Shown piece by piece: positions 53,600 through 62,373 of a stretch of DNA of 64,000 nt. The position numbers and the translations under genes were made by a program. Source of the DNA: Ga0077555 sp046154645. Its GTDB lineage: Bacteria > Pseudomonadota > Alphaproteobacteria > Rhizobiales > Hyphomicrobiaceae. The DNA lies in the NCBI GenBank assembly GCA_046154645.1, contig JBJXDZ010000039.1, forward strand, positions 1 to 64,000, written 5' to 3'. Position 1 is the first letter of the stretch; every line of letters begins with the position of its first letter. The notes beneath the pieces are model-generated. The model was given only the letters and a program-made list of their open reading frames with translations. It made no database searches and was not told the DNA's origin.

Positions 53600-54696
53600 G
53601 CCTCGAAGTCGTCCTCAAGCAAACATCGCCGATTCCGCTCAATGTGCGACTCAGCTGTGGGACCGGAGAGTTGCTGGCGCTGGTTGGTCCATCAGGCAGC
53701 GGCAAGACCAGCGCGCTGCGGGCCATCGCGGGGCTGCTGGTGGTGCGCGCGGGGCGTGTCGCGGTCAACGGCGCCGTGTGGCTCGATACCGCGGCCGGGA
53801 TCAAGCTGACGCCGCAGCAGCGCAAGGTCGGCCTGGTGTTCCAGGATTACGCGCTGATGCCGCATCTGACGGCGGTCGAGAACATCATGCTGCCGCTCGG
53901 CGCCGCGCCGCTGGCCGCACGGCGGCAACGCGCCAGTGACCTGCTCCGCCTCGTCAATCTCGAGGGGTTGGCGGACCGCCGTCCGGACGCCCTGTCGGGT
54001 GGCCAAAGGCAGCGGGTGGCACTCGCCCGTGCGCTCGCTCGCGATCCTGACGTGTTGCTGCTGGATGAGCCGTTCTCGGCGGTCGATCAGGTGACACGCG
54101 AACGCTTGAAGCGCGAGTTGGTGGCGTTGCGGGCACGGGTACCGATCCCGATCGTCCTGGTCACGCATGATCTCGACGAGGCGATGGCGCTGGCCGACCG
54201 CATCGCGGTCCTGCATCGCGGCCTGGTGCTGGCGACCGGCACGCCCGACGACGTGCGCCTGCGTCCGCCGACGGCCACGGTCGCCCGGCTGATGGGGCAG
54301 ACGAATGTGTTTCGCGGCCGCTTGCTGGCACCGGCGGCAGGCGGCGCACCGGGCCGGATCGCGATTGCCGGCACCGAGCTGGAGATCGCGCGCAGCGGTG
54401 CCTTTGCGGCCGGCGCCGAGATTGCCTGTCTGGCGCCGTCGGAGTTCATTGTGCTGCATCGGCGCGGCCGACCATCGCAGGGCGAGCGCGAGAACCCGGT
54501 GACGGGCATCGTTGTCGCCATCGATCGTCTTGGCGAGCAGACGGCCGTCTCTGTGCGCATCGACGAGGACGCGCCAGCGCTGATCAATTTCCGCCTGCCG
54601 ACACATGCTGCGCGCCGCAACGAGATCGCTGTCGGGGAAAGTGTCACGGTCTCGCTGCTGGCCGAAGGTCTGCACCTGATGGCGCCGGAGACCTGA
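53596..54696 (+). CDS. modC: molybdate ABC transporter ATP-binding protein
   Basis: 366 residues. Walker A GPSGSGKTSALRA, signature LSGGQRQRVALARAL, Walker B DVLLLDEPFSAVD, switch His VTHDLDEA. The C-terminal MOBE domain (TGIVVAIDRLGEQTAV to VTVSLLAEGLHLM) senses the oxyanion. GTG start overlaps modB. Its 3' end overlaps truA (opposite strand) by 53 bp. Confidence 0.95.
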   Translation: MSLEVVLKQTSPIPLNVRLSCGTGELLALVGPSGSGKTSALRAIAGLLVVRAGRVAVNGAVWLDTAAGIKLTPQQRKVGLVFQDYALMPHLTAVENIMLPLGAAPLAARRQRASDLLRLVNLEGLADRRPDALSGGQRQRVALARALARDPDVLLLDEPFSAVDQVTRERLKRELVALRARVPIPIVLVTHDLDEAMALADRIAVLHRGLVLATGTPDDVRLRPPTATVARLMGQTNVFRGRLLAPAAGGAPGRIAIAGTELEIARSGAFAAGAEIACLAPSEFIVLHRRGRPSQGERENPVTGIVVAIDRLGEQTAVSVRIDEDAPALINFRLPTHAARRNEIAVGESVTVSLLAEGLHLMAPET

Positions 54697-55447
54697 ATTC
54701 GCTTCGATCAGGATAGTCCACCTTGGTCAGATAGAGCCCGGCCGATGGCGCCATGGCTCCACAGCGCGTGCGGTCTCGGGCCGCCAGTGCTGCCACCAGA
54801 TCAGACGGCTGCCACCGGCCCTCGCCGACCAGCTTCAGGCTGCCAACCATCGAGCGCACCTGATGATGCAGAAACGAGCGCGCGGAAACTTCGATTCGGA
54901 TTTCCTCGCCGGAGCGTGTCACCTGGAGACGGTCGAGTGTTTTGACGGGTGACTTGGCTTGGCACGAGGTTGAGCGGAAGGTCGTGAAATCGTGGTGGCC
55001 GACCAGGTGCCGCGCCGCCTCGGCCATGGCCTCGAGATCCAGCGGACGGGTCACCCACCAGACGCGATTGCGCTCCAGGCCGGGCGGCGCCTGCCGGTTG
55101 AGAATCCGATAGAGATAGTGCCGGCCGATGGCCGAGAAGCGGGCATGGAAGTCATCGGCGACCTGGATCACGTGCGTCACCACGATCGGGTCCGGCCGCA
55201 GGTGGAAGTTCAGCGCATCCCGGATCCGGTGCCATTCCCAAGTCTTGGCCAGGTCGACATGCGCGACCTGGCCGGTGGCATGGACGCCAGCATCTGTGCG
55301 CCCCGCGCCGTGCACGACGACTGTCGCGGCGGTAAATTTGTGGATTGCCTCGGCCAGCCGCCCTTGCACGGAACGGCCCTCGGTCTGGACCTGCCAGCCG
55401 ACGAAAGGTGTACCATCATATTCGATTGTGAGGCTGTAGCGCGGCAT
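54644..55447 (-). CDS. truA: tRNA pseudouridine(38-40) synthase
   Basis: 267 residues from ATG 55447 (MPRYSLTIEYDGTPFVGWQ). The catalytic Asp is in GAGRTDAGVHATGQVAH, and SARSFLHHQVRSMVGSLKLVGEGRW is the family C-motif. Complete. Overlaps modC by 53 bp at the 3' ends. Confidence 0.96.
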   Translation of the reverse strand: MPRYSLTIEYDGTPFVGWQVQTEGRSVQGRLAEAIHKFTAATVVVHGAGRTDAGVHATGQVAHVDLAKTWEWHRIRDALNFHLRPDPIVVTHVIQVADDFHARFSAIGRHYLYRILNRQAPPGLERNRVWWVTRPLDLEAMAEAARHLVGHHDFTTFRSTSCQAKSPVKTLDRLQVTRSGEEIRIEVSARSFLHHQVRSMVGSLKLVGEGRWQPSDLVAALAARDRTRCGAMAPSAGLYLTKVDYPDRSEFRSPAPSGADLRPAARP

Positions 55448-55577
55448 GGCGTCCAGGCAGTTAACGTGTCCCCAGGCGAACGGCAACTTCCACCTTGACC
55501 CGCAGGTGTCACAGACGGTCTATACTTTGGTCGTCGGAGCGGTGTCGTGCTGCATCCCCATGAGGCTGGCCAGAGCT

Positions 55578-56426
55578 ATGGTCGAGAACCGCCCTTTCCG
55601 CAATTTTCTTGCCCATCTGGCGCTGTGCCTCGGCGTTGCCATCGTGGTGTTCCCGGTCTACCTGACCTTTGTCGGCTCAACGCATCCCCAATCCGTCATC
55701 GCCAACGGCCAGATGCCGCTGACGCCAGGACCGCTGTTTCTGGAGACCTACTGGAAAACCGTCTTCGTTGGTACCAGCGGGACCACGCGCGAGCCGGTGT
55801 GGCGGATGCTGGTCAACAGTTTCATCATGGCCTCCATCATCGCCACCGGCAAGATCGCCATCTCCATCATCTCGGCCTATGCGGTGGTCTATTTCAAGTT
55901 CCCGTTTCGCATGGCCGCCTTCTGGCTGATCTTCATGACCTTGATGCTGCCGGTCGAGGTGCGCATCTATCCGACCTACAAGATCGCCTCGGATTTGGGT
56001 CTCCTCGACAGCTATGCCGGGCTCACCATCCCGCTGATCGCGTCGGCGACGGCGACGCTGTTCTTTCGACAGTTCTTCCTGACCATTCCCGATGAGCTGG
56101 TGGAAGCCTCCAAGCTTGATGGCGCCGGCCCGATCAAGTTCTTCTGGGATACAGTACTGCCGCTATCGCGCACCAACATCGCGGCCCTGTTCGTCATTCT
56201 CTTCATCTACGGCTGGAACCAGTATCTCTGGCCACTGCTCATCACCACGCGCGACGACATGCAGACGATCGTCATCGGCATCAAGAAGATGATCGTGACC
56301 TCGGACGCGCTGACGGAATGGAACGTGGTGCTCGCCACCGCCATGCTCGCCATGCTCCCTCCCGTGCTGGTCGTGATCCTGATGCAACGCTGGTTCGTCA
56401 AGGGTCTGGTGGAGACGGAGAAGTGA
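55578..56426 (+). CDS. ugpE: sn-glycerol-3-phosphate ABC transporter permease
   Basis: 282 residues from ATG 55578 (MVENRPFRNFLAHLALCLGVAIVVFPVYLTFVGSTH), the usual UgpE beginning and length (E. coli 281). Six membrane helices and the EAA loop LVEASKLDGAGPIKFFWDTVLPLSRTN. The partner permease (ugpA) and the binding protein (ugpB) are not upstream; truA is there instead. ugpC follows by 3 bp. Confidence 0.92.
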   Translation: MVENRPFRNFLAHLALCLGVAIVVFPVYLTFVGSTHPQSVIANGQMPLTPGPLFLETYWKTVFVGTSGTTREPVWRMLVNSFIMASIIATGKIAISIISAYAVVYFKFPFRMAAFWLIFMTLMLPVEVRIYPTYKIASDLGLLDSYAGLTIPLIASATATLFFRQFFLTIPDELVEASKLDGAGPIKFFWDTVLPLSRTNIAALFVILFIYGWNQYLWPLLITTRDDMQTIVIGIKKMIVTSDALTEWNVVLATAMLAMLPPVLVVILMQRWFVKGLVETEK

Positions 56427-56429
56427 GCC

Positions 56430-57515
56430 ATGGCCTCAGTCACACTCGAGCACGTCAAGAAGGTCTATGCCGGTGGCGTCGAGGCTGTGAAGGGCGTGTC
56501 GCTGGCGATCCCCGACGGCTCCTTTACCGTGCTGCTCGGCCCCTCCGGCTGCGGCAAGTCCACGCTGCTGCGCATGATCGCCGGTCTTGAGACCATCTCG
56601 TCTGGCACGATCGCCATCGCGGGCAACATCGTCAACGACGTCGAGCCGGCCGACCGCGACATCGCCATGGTATTCCAGAACTATGCGCTTTATCCGCACA
56701 TGTCGGTCTACGACAACATGGCCTATGGCCTGCGCAACCGCGGCACTCCCGCCGAGGAGATCGAACGGCGCGTGCAGGAGGCGGCTCGACTGCTCGCGAT
56801 TGGCGAATTCCTGAAGCGGAAACCCTCGGCGCTCTCCGGCGGCCAGCGCCAGCGGGTCGCCATGGGGCGCGCCATCGTGCGCGAGCCGCAGGCGTTCCTG
56901 TTCGACGAGCCGCTGTCCAATCTCGACGCCAAGCTGCGTGTGCAGATGCGCCTCGAGATTCGCCGCCTGCATAACCGCCTGCAGGCGACGTCTATTTTCG
57001 TCACCCACGATCAGGTCGAGGCCATGACGCTGGCGGATCAGGTGGTCGTCATGAACAAGGGCACCATCGAGCAAGTCGGCAAGCCGATCGACGTCTATCA
57101 GCGCCCGGCCAGCACGTTCGTCGCCTCCTTCATCGGCGCGCCGGCCATGAACCTGATCGAAGGCACGATCGCCGGGCCAGGCCTTGTCGATGTCGGCGGC
57201 GCGGGCCGTCTTGCCTTCGAGGCATCGGCGTTCACGACCAAGCCCGGGCAGGCAGTCGAGGTTGGTATCCGGCCGGAAGATGTGGAAATCGTTCGCGCCA
57301 AAGACTCCGCGGGACTTACCTTTGCGCCGGAGTTCGTCGAGGAACTGGGGCCTAATCGCCTGGTGCACGGCCTGGCGGGGGAGGCACAGCTTGTCATCTC
57401 CGTGGCGACGGCCAGCGAGGGGCTTGGCTCGGCGCCGTTGCGCATTGCCGCCCGTCCCGGCAATGTCCACCTCTTCGATACGAGCAGCGGACGGAGTCTC
57501 AGATGCGTCTCCTGA
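56430..57515 (+). CDS. ugpC: sn-glycerol-3-phosphate ABC transporter ATP-binding protein
   Basis: 361 residues. Walker A GPSGCGKSTLLRMIAG, signature LSGGQRQRVAMGRAI, Walker B LFDEPLSNLDAKLR and VTHDQVEAMTLAD, with a C-terminal OB-like regulatory part. MalK/UgpC family. It overlaps rmlD by 13 bp. The missing ugpA/B may be elsewhere in the genome. Confidence 0.92.
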   Translation: MASVTLEHVKKVYAGGVEAVKGVSLAIPDGSFTVLLGPSGCGKSTLLRMIAGLETISSGTIAIAGNIVNDVEPADRDIAMVFQNYALYPHMSVYDNMAYGLRNRGTPAEEIERRVQEAARLLAIGEFLKRKPSALSGGQRQRVAMGRAIVREPQAFLFDEPLSNLDAKLRVQMRLEIRRLHNRLQATSIFVTHDQVEAMTLADQVVVMNKGTIEQVGKPIDVYQRPASTFVASFIGAPAMNLIEGTIAGPGLVDVGGAGRLAFEASAFTTKPGQAVEVGIRPEDVEIVRAKDSAGLTFAPEFVEELGPNRLVHGLAGEAQLVISVATASEGLGSAPLRIAARPGNVHLFDTSSGRSLRCVS

Positions 57516-58393
57516 TCGCCGGGTGGCAAGGACAGCTGGCGCGTGCCCTCGTGGAGCTGGCACCGCGCGCGGTCGATATCGATGCGCTGGCGGTCGGCCG
57601 GCCGGCGTTGGACCTGTGCGAGCCGGCCTCGATTGCGCGCGCCATGACGGGATTTCGTCCCGACGTGATCATCAATTCGGCCGCCTACACCGCCGTCGAC
57701 AAGGCCGAGAGCGAGCCGGACGCCGCCTTTGCCCTCAATCGCGATGGCGCACGCATGCTGGCGGAGGAAGCGGCCCGGCGCGGTGCGGCCATCATCCACG
57801 TGTCGACCGACTATGTGTTCGATGGCACCAAGCCGGCGCCTTACCTTGAGGATGACGCGACCGGCCCGCTCAACGTCTATGGCCGCTCCAAGCTTGAAGG
57901 CGAGCAGGCAGTGGCGGCCGCCAATCAGAGACATGTCATCGTGCGCACGTCGTGGGTACACAGCGCGACGGGGCAGAACTTCGTCAAGACCATGCTGCGG
58001 CTAGCTGGCGAACGGCCGCGGCTCAAGGTGGTCGATGATCAGATCGGCTCGCCGACCTATGCGCCGCATCTGGCGGAGGCGGTGCTCGAGTTGGCGCGGC
58101 AGATCGCCAAGGCAGGCAAGGCCGAGAACCGCTGGGGTGTCTACCATGCGGCGGGCACCGGAACGGTCAGCTGGTGCGGGCTGGCGCGCGAGGTGCTGCA
58201 GGTGGCGTCGGCCCATGGCGGTCCATCGGTGCCCGTCGAGGCGATCTCGACCAGCGCCTACCCGACCCCGGCGCGCCGACCGATGAACTCGCGCCTTGAT
58301 TGCGGGAAGCTGGAGCGGGCCTTCGGTATCCGGATGCCGGCATGGCAAGTGGGTGTCGCCGATGGCGTGGCGCGGCTGCTCGCCAAGTCGTGA
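57503..58393 (+). CDS. rfbD: dTDP-4-dehydrorhamnose reductase
   Basis: 296 residues, starting MRLLIAGWQGQLARALVEL within the ugpC end. NAD(P) motif, VSTDYVFDGTKPAPYLEDD, YGRSKLEGEQAV with the Tyr-Lys pair and RTSWVHSATGQNFVKTML are all RmlD features. It makes dTDP-L-rhamnose for cell-surface polysaccharide. RmlA, B and C are not in the window. Confidence 0.92.
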   Translation: MRLLIAGWQGQLARALVELAPRAVDIDALAVGRPALDLCEPASIARAMTGFRPDVIINSAAYTAVDKAESEPDAAFALNRDGARMLAEEAARRGAAIIHVSTDYVFDGTKPAPYLEDDATGPLNVYGRSKLEGEQAVAAANQRHVIVRTSWVHSATGQNFVKTMLRLAGERPRLKVVDDQIGSPTYAPHLAEAVLELARQIAKAGKAENRWGVYHAAGTGTVSWCGLAREVLQVASAHGGPSVPVEAISTSAYPTPARRPMNSRLDCGKLERAFGIRMPAWQVGVADGVARLLAKS

Positions 58394-58438
58394 TCAGCTG
58401 CGGGTGAACCGTCGGCAGGGTGGAGCCGTTGCAACGTC

Positions 58439-59302
58439 ATGCTGCCATTGCGCACCTTTACGGCCCATCCGTCCCGCTTCTCGCTCCTCAGCATGCTGGT
58501 CGGCGAGGGCGGCCTTGATGTGCGCACCGACGTTGCCTACGGGCCGCATGCGCGCCACCGCCTGGATGTGTATCAGCCGAAACAGGATACGGGATCCGGC
58601 CCGGTGGCGCTGTTTCTCTACGGCGGCAGTTGGCGGGGCGGGTGCCGGAGCTGCTACGGCTTCGTCGGCGCGGCGCTGGCTGCGCATGGCATCCCGACTG
58701 CGGTCTCTGACTACCGTCTCTTTCCCGAGGTGCGCTGGCCGCTCTTCCAGGAGGATGCCGCGGCTGCCTTCCGGTGGGTGCGCCGGGAACTGGGTGGCCA
58801 TGGCCAGCGACCCGTCGTCGTCATAGGGCATTCCGCCGGCGCCCATATGGCGGCGCTGCTCGCCCATGATCCACGCTGGCTTGGCGCCGAACGTCCGGTC
58901 GCCCTGGTGGGGCTCTCCGGCCCCTACAGCTTCCAGCCGACCGAATGGCCAACGACGCGCGAGATCTTTGCCATGGCGCAGAGCCGCGACGAGCCGCGGC
59001 CGCTGTCCCACGCCGGCACCCATTCGCCACCGTCGCTGTTGATCCACGGTGCTGCGGACATCACGGTCAAGCAATTCAACCTCGACGAATTCGCGGCCGT
59101 GCTGCGGGGCCACGGCACGCCGGTTGAAACGCTGCTGCTGCCTGAAGCCGATCACAAGGCAACGGTGCTGGGTTTCGCCCGACCGCTCAGGCGCCGTCAT
59201 GGCGTGCTGGAGCCGACGCTGGCGTTTCTGCGGCGATTGCCCGTGGGGCCTCAGATCAGATCCGCAGGATCCGCAGCCAGCGCATCACGTCTAGCAGGCT
59301 GA
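58439..59302 (+). CDS. alpha/beta-hydrolase (esterase/kynurenine formamidase-like)
   Basis: 287 residues. Nucleophile elbow GHSAGAHMAALLA, Asp in IHGAADITVK and His in EADHKATVL give a complete triad. The oxyanion motif reads YGGSWRGG instead of HGGxW. It resembles the carboxylesterase or arylformamidase group. Its 3' end overlaps the zinc peptidase (opposite strand) by 47 bp. Confidence 0.88.
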   Translation: MLPLRTFTAHPSRFSLLSMLVGEGGLDVRTDVAYGPHARHRLDVYQPKQDTGSGPVALFLYGGSWRGGCRSCYGFVGAALAAHGIPTAVSDYRLFPEVRWPLFQEDAAAAFRWVRRELGGHGQRPVVVIGHSAGAHMAALLAHDPRWLGAERPVALVGLSGPYSFQPTEWPTTREIFAMAQSRDEPRPLSHAGTHSPPSLLIHGAADITVKQFNLDEFAAVLRGHGTPVETLLLPEADHKATVLGFARPLRRRHGVLEPTLAFLRRLPVGPQIRSAGSAASASRLAG

Positions 59303-59942
59303 CGGCGGCGGCGGCGACATAGGTGAAGGCAGCAGCCCGCAGAATCTGGCGCGCCGCATTCATGTCCTTGTCGGAGACATAGTTGCCGGCCTTCAAGACC
59401 GGCAGTGCGCGACGGAAACTCGCATCGAGTTCCACCGGCAAGGTGAAGGCATGCATCAGGATGGTGGTCGACAGAATGAGCAAGCCGGCCGCCAGCTCGA
59501 TGATGAGCACATAGGGCGATTTCACCAGCAGCAGCACAACCGGTGCGGCCAGCATGACAATGGCGCCGAAACGCTCGACCTTCATGGCCTGGGTGGCAAG
59601 GCGCGTGCGGGCGGCGAGCGGGGGATAGTGCGTGGCATCCTGCATCGCATGGCCCACCTCGTGGGCCGCCACCACAACAGCCGAAAGCGATTTCTTGCTG
59701 TGGTGGTCGGCTGAGAGGCGCACGGCCTTGGCCTCCGGGTCGTAGTGGTCGCCAAGCTCGGTCGGCTCCACCTTAACGTCGGTGAGCTTCATCTCGTCCA
59801 GGAGGTGGCGTGCGAACTCCGCGCCAGTGCCAGGGAAATCCGTGCGCTCGACGGCATGACGCTGCAAGACGCGCTTGACCCAGAAGCTCGGCACGAGGGC
59901 CAAGCCGATAGCGATGACCAGGATGATGATGATGGCAACCAA
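59256..59942 (-). CDS. YugP-like zinc metallopeptidase
   Basis: 228 residues, membrane-bound. N-terminal helix (VAIIIILVIAIGLALVPSFWV), HEVGH zinc motif in VVVAAHEVGHAMQDA, and later helices (VMLAAPVVLLLVKSPYVLIIELAAGLLILSTTILMHAF). Zn-peptidase-2 (YugP) family, substrate unknown. Convergent with the esterase. Confidence 0.92.
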   Translation of the reverse strand: MVAIIIILVIAIGLALVPSFWVKRVLQRHAVERTDFPGTGAEFARHLLDEMKLTDVKVEPTELGDHYDPEAKAVRLSADHHSKKSLSAVVVAAHEVGHAMQDATHYPPLAARTRLATQAMKVERFGAIVMLAAPVVLLLVKSPYVLIIELAAGLLILSTTILMHAFTLPVELDASFRRALPVLKAGNYVSDKDMNAARQILRAAAFTYVAAAAVSLLDVMRWLRILRI

Positions 59943-60068
59943 GCTCGGCTCTCCCGGAGAACTGCAAACGACGATATAGTGATCAACCGTGGCCGGTGGA
60001 AGGCTTCAGACATGCCGCGTGGGTCGATGGCGCCAACCACGCGCATGGCAAAAGGGGGAAATCGTGTA

Positions 60069-61169
60069 ATGACACAGCCGGCGCCACAATCCGGATCAGA
60101 CGAGACCCGGCCGGGTCCCGTGCCGAGCGAGGCTTCGCCGCAGGCCCTGCGCGCGGTCGGGCGCCTCTATCACACCTTCATGACCGGCTTGATGCTGACC
60201 CTGTCGTCGCGCCGGAGTGCGGCGGACGCGGCCGAATGGGTGTTTCGCGTGTTCCGGCATCAGCATCACGAGAAGTTCCTGTCGAGCTTCAAGAAGCTTG
60301 GCCTGGAGGGGCTGCCCGATGCGGTGGCGTGCGCGGCGTATCACACGTTGTCCAACCAGGTCGGCGGCGTGTCGGTCGAGTTCATCCGCGAGAGCGACAA
60401 GAAGGCCTGGGTGCATTTCGTGCCGCCGCGCTGGATCTATCCGGACGCAGCCATCTGCGGCATTCCAAGCGAGGTGTCGCGGGCCATGCTGCGCGGCTGG
60501 TACGCGCAGAACGGCGTCTCGCTTGGCAATCCGCGGCTGGGGTTCGTGTGCACGGCGCAGACCACCGATGGCCAGCACGGACTTGCCGGTTACTTTCTCG
60601 AGCACGACCGCGATCTCGGCCCCGAGGAGCGCCTGCAATTCCGCCCCGGCGAGTTGCCGCCGCCCGCCGATCCTGCTGCCCAACCAAAACTGCCGGTTGC
60701 CGACTGGCCGCCGGAGCGCCTCGCCAAGGCTGAGCGCAACTACGCCATGGAATACATTCGCACCGGCTTGCCGCGTCTGGCCGAGATGTTCGGGCCGGCG
60801 GAGGCGTCGCATCTTGGCCGTACGACGGCGCGGCTGGTCGGGGCGCAACTCTATCGCGAGACGGCGGCGGCGCTGCAGGTCAGCGGCGACAGCCCGCAGG
60901 ATTTTGCGGTGTGGCTCGGCCGGCTTTCGGTCGGTGAGGGCGATCCGGCGGAGGTCGGCATCGATGGCGACGTTGCGCTGGTGCGGCGCCAATCCTGGCG
61001 GCTCACGCGCGGCCTCGGAGCCTTGTCGCCATCGGTGTTCGAGGGCTGGAATGGGTTGTTCGAGGGCGCGCTCGCCGTGCACAATCGCTTTCTGGTGCTT
61101 GAGGTGCTGCAGCGCCTCGACTACGGCGATGATGCCATCATCTGGCGCATTCGTCGGCGCGGTGGTTGA
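60069..61169 (+). CDS. hypothetical protein, unrecognised
   Basis: 366 residues from ATG 60069, which has no strong ribosome site. It is mainly alpha-helical with a mid-region WYAQNGVSLGNPRLGFVCTA, then AMEYIRTGLPRLAEMFG and the C-terminal WNGLFEGALAVHNRFLVLEV. No signal or membrane segment. No family recognised. The nitronate monooxygenase gene follows by about 70 bp, suggesting a shared transcript. Confidence 0.75.
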   Translation: MTQPAPQSGSDETRPGPVPSEASPQALRAVGRLYHTFMTGLMLTLSSRRSAADAAEWVFRVFRHQHHEKFLSSFKKLGLEGLPDAVACAAYHTLSNQVGGVSVEFIRESDKKAWVHFVPPRWIYPDAAICGIPSEVSRAMLRGWYAQNGVSLGNPRLGFVCTAQTTDGQHGLAGYFLEHDRDLGPEERLQFRPGELPPPADPAAQPKLPVADWPPERLAKAERNYAMEYIRTGLPRLAEMFGPAEASHLGRTTARLVGAQLYRETAAALQVSGDSPQDFAVWLGRLSVGEGDPAEVGIDGDVALVRRQSWRLTRGLGALSPSVFEGWNGLFEGALAVHNRFLVLEVLQRLDYGDDAIIWRIRRRGG

Positions 61170-61238
61170 TCTGGCCGTCCCGGTGCGCGATACGATTCTG
61201 TCAGCCTGATGCCATGCTTGCTGCGGAGTGCATTCGCC

Positions 61239-62336
61239 ATGACCACCTCGCCCCCACTCGCGCGCGCGCGTGCCTTTTGTGCGGCCTTCGATCTGCGCGT
61301 GCCGATCCTCATGGCACCGATGGCGGGGGCCTGTCCGGCATCGCTGGCGATCGCGGTTGCCAAGGCCGGCGGCCTCGGTGGCTGTGGCGCCTTGCTCATG
61401 CAGCCCGAAGCGATCCGCGCCTGGGCCGCCGAGGTCCGTGCACAAACCAACGGCGGCTTCCAGATCAACCTGTGGATTCCGGACCCGGCGCCGAAGCGCG
61501 ATGCCGCCAACGAAGCGCGGGTGCGGGAGTTTCTCGGCCAATGGGGGCCGGCGGTGCCGCCCGAGGCCGGCGATGTGGTGCCGATCGATTTTGCCGCCCA
61601 GTGCGAGGCCATGCTCGATGTCGGCCCGGCGATCGTGTCGTCGATCATGGGGGTGTATCCGCCAGCAATCGTGGCGCGCATGAAGGACCAGGGCATACGC
61701 TGGATCGCCAATGTCACCACGGTGGCCGAGGCGCGCGAAGCTGTCGCCGCCGGCGCCGATATGGTGGTGGCGCAGGGCATGGAGGCCGGTGGGCATCGCG
61801 GCTCGTTCGACGCAGAGCGAGCGGATACGGCGCTGATCGGATTGTTTGCGCTGCTGCCGGCGGTGGTCGATGCGGTAGGGGACAAGGTGCCGGTGGTGGC
61901 CACCGGTGGGATCGCCGATGCGCGCGGCATTGCGGCGTCGTTTATGCTTGGCGCCTCGGCAGTGCAGATCGGCACGGGATTGCTCAGGACGCCGGAAGCG
62001 AAGCTGGCGCCGGCCTGGGCCGACGCCATCGGCCGGGCGCAGCCTGAGGACACGGCGCCGACGCGCGCCTTCTCGGGTCGCCTGGGGCGGAGTGTGGCGA
62101 CAGCCTACGTCAAGGCTGCCAATTCGCCAGATGCGCCGAAGCCCGCGCCCTATCCGGTGCAGCGGGCCTTATCGCAGGCCATGCGCGACGCGGGCGGCAA
62201 AGCTGGCGATGCTGACCGCATGCAGGTGTGGGCAGGACAAGCCGCGCGGCTGGCGTCAACCGAGCCCGCGGCCGATCTCGTGCAGCGGCTGTGGAGTGAA
62301 ACGCAAGCACTCTTGGTCGGGGCGTCAGCGAGTTGA
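61239..62336 (+). CDS. nitronate monooxygenase (2-nitropropane dioxygenase family)
   Basis: 365 residues from ATG 61239. FMN-binding TIM barrel: PILMAPMAGACPASLAIAVAKAGGLGGCGALLM, the His in VVAQGMEAGGHRGSF, and VPVVATGGIADARGIAASFMLGASAVQIGTGLL. This is the catalytic pattern of class I or II NMO. It would oxidise nitronates such as propionate 3-nitronate. An inverted repeat overlaps the stop. Confidence 0.92.
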   Translation: MTTSPPLARARAFCAAFDLRVPILMAPMAGACPASLAIAVAKAGGLGGCGALLMQPEAIRAWAAEVRAQTNGGFQINLWIPDPAPKRDAANEARVREFLGQWGPAVPPEAGDVVPIDFAAQCEAMLDVGPAIVSSIMGVYPPAIVARMKDQGIRWIANVTTVAEAREAVAAGADMVVAQGMEAGGHRGSFDAERADTALIGLFALLPAVVDAVGDKVPVVATGGIADARGIAASFMLGASAVQIGTGLLRTPEAKLAPAWADAIGRAQPEDTAPTRAFSGRLGRSVATAYVKAANSPDAPKPAPYPVQRALSQAMRDAGGKAGDADRMQVWAGQAARLASTEPAADLVQRLWSETQALLVGASAS

Positions 62337-62352
62337 CCTCAACTCGCTGACG
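62323..62352. terminator. perfect 14-bp inverted repeat over the nitronate monooxygenase stop
   Basis: CGTCAGCGAGTTGA and TCAACTCGCTGACG separated by only CC. It covers the stop codon of the monooxygenase (+) and ends 21 bp before the aminotransferase end (-). No T-run. Likely bidirectional stop. Confidence 0.55.
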
Positions 62353-62373
62353 AAGTCGCGATCTTGCGGCAAT

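Noticed and set aside
55448..55577. Remnant of ugpA upstream of ugpE
   Set aside because: I read all three plus frames and saw no UgpA C-terminal sequence.
60096..61796. 566-codon open frame on the minus strand over the unknown protein and nitronate monooxygenase
   Set aside because: It crosses two plus-strand genes, one of them certain; residues are His/Arg-rich shadow sequence.
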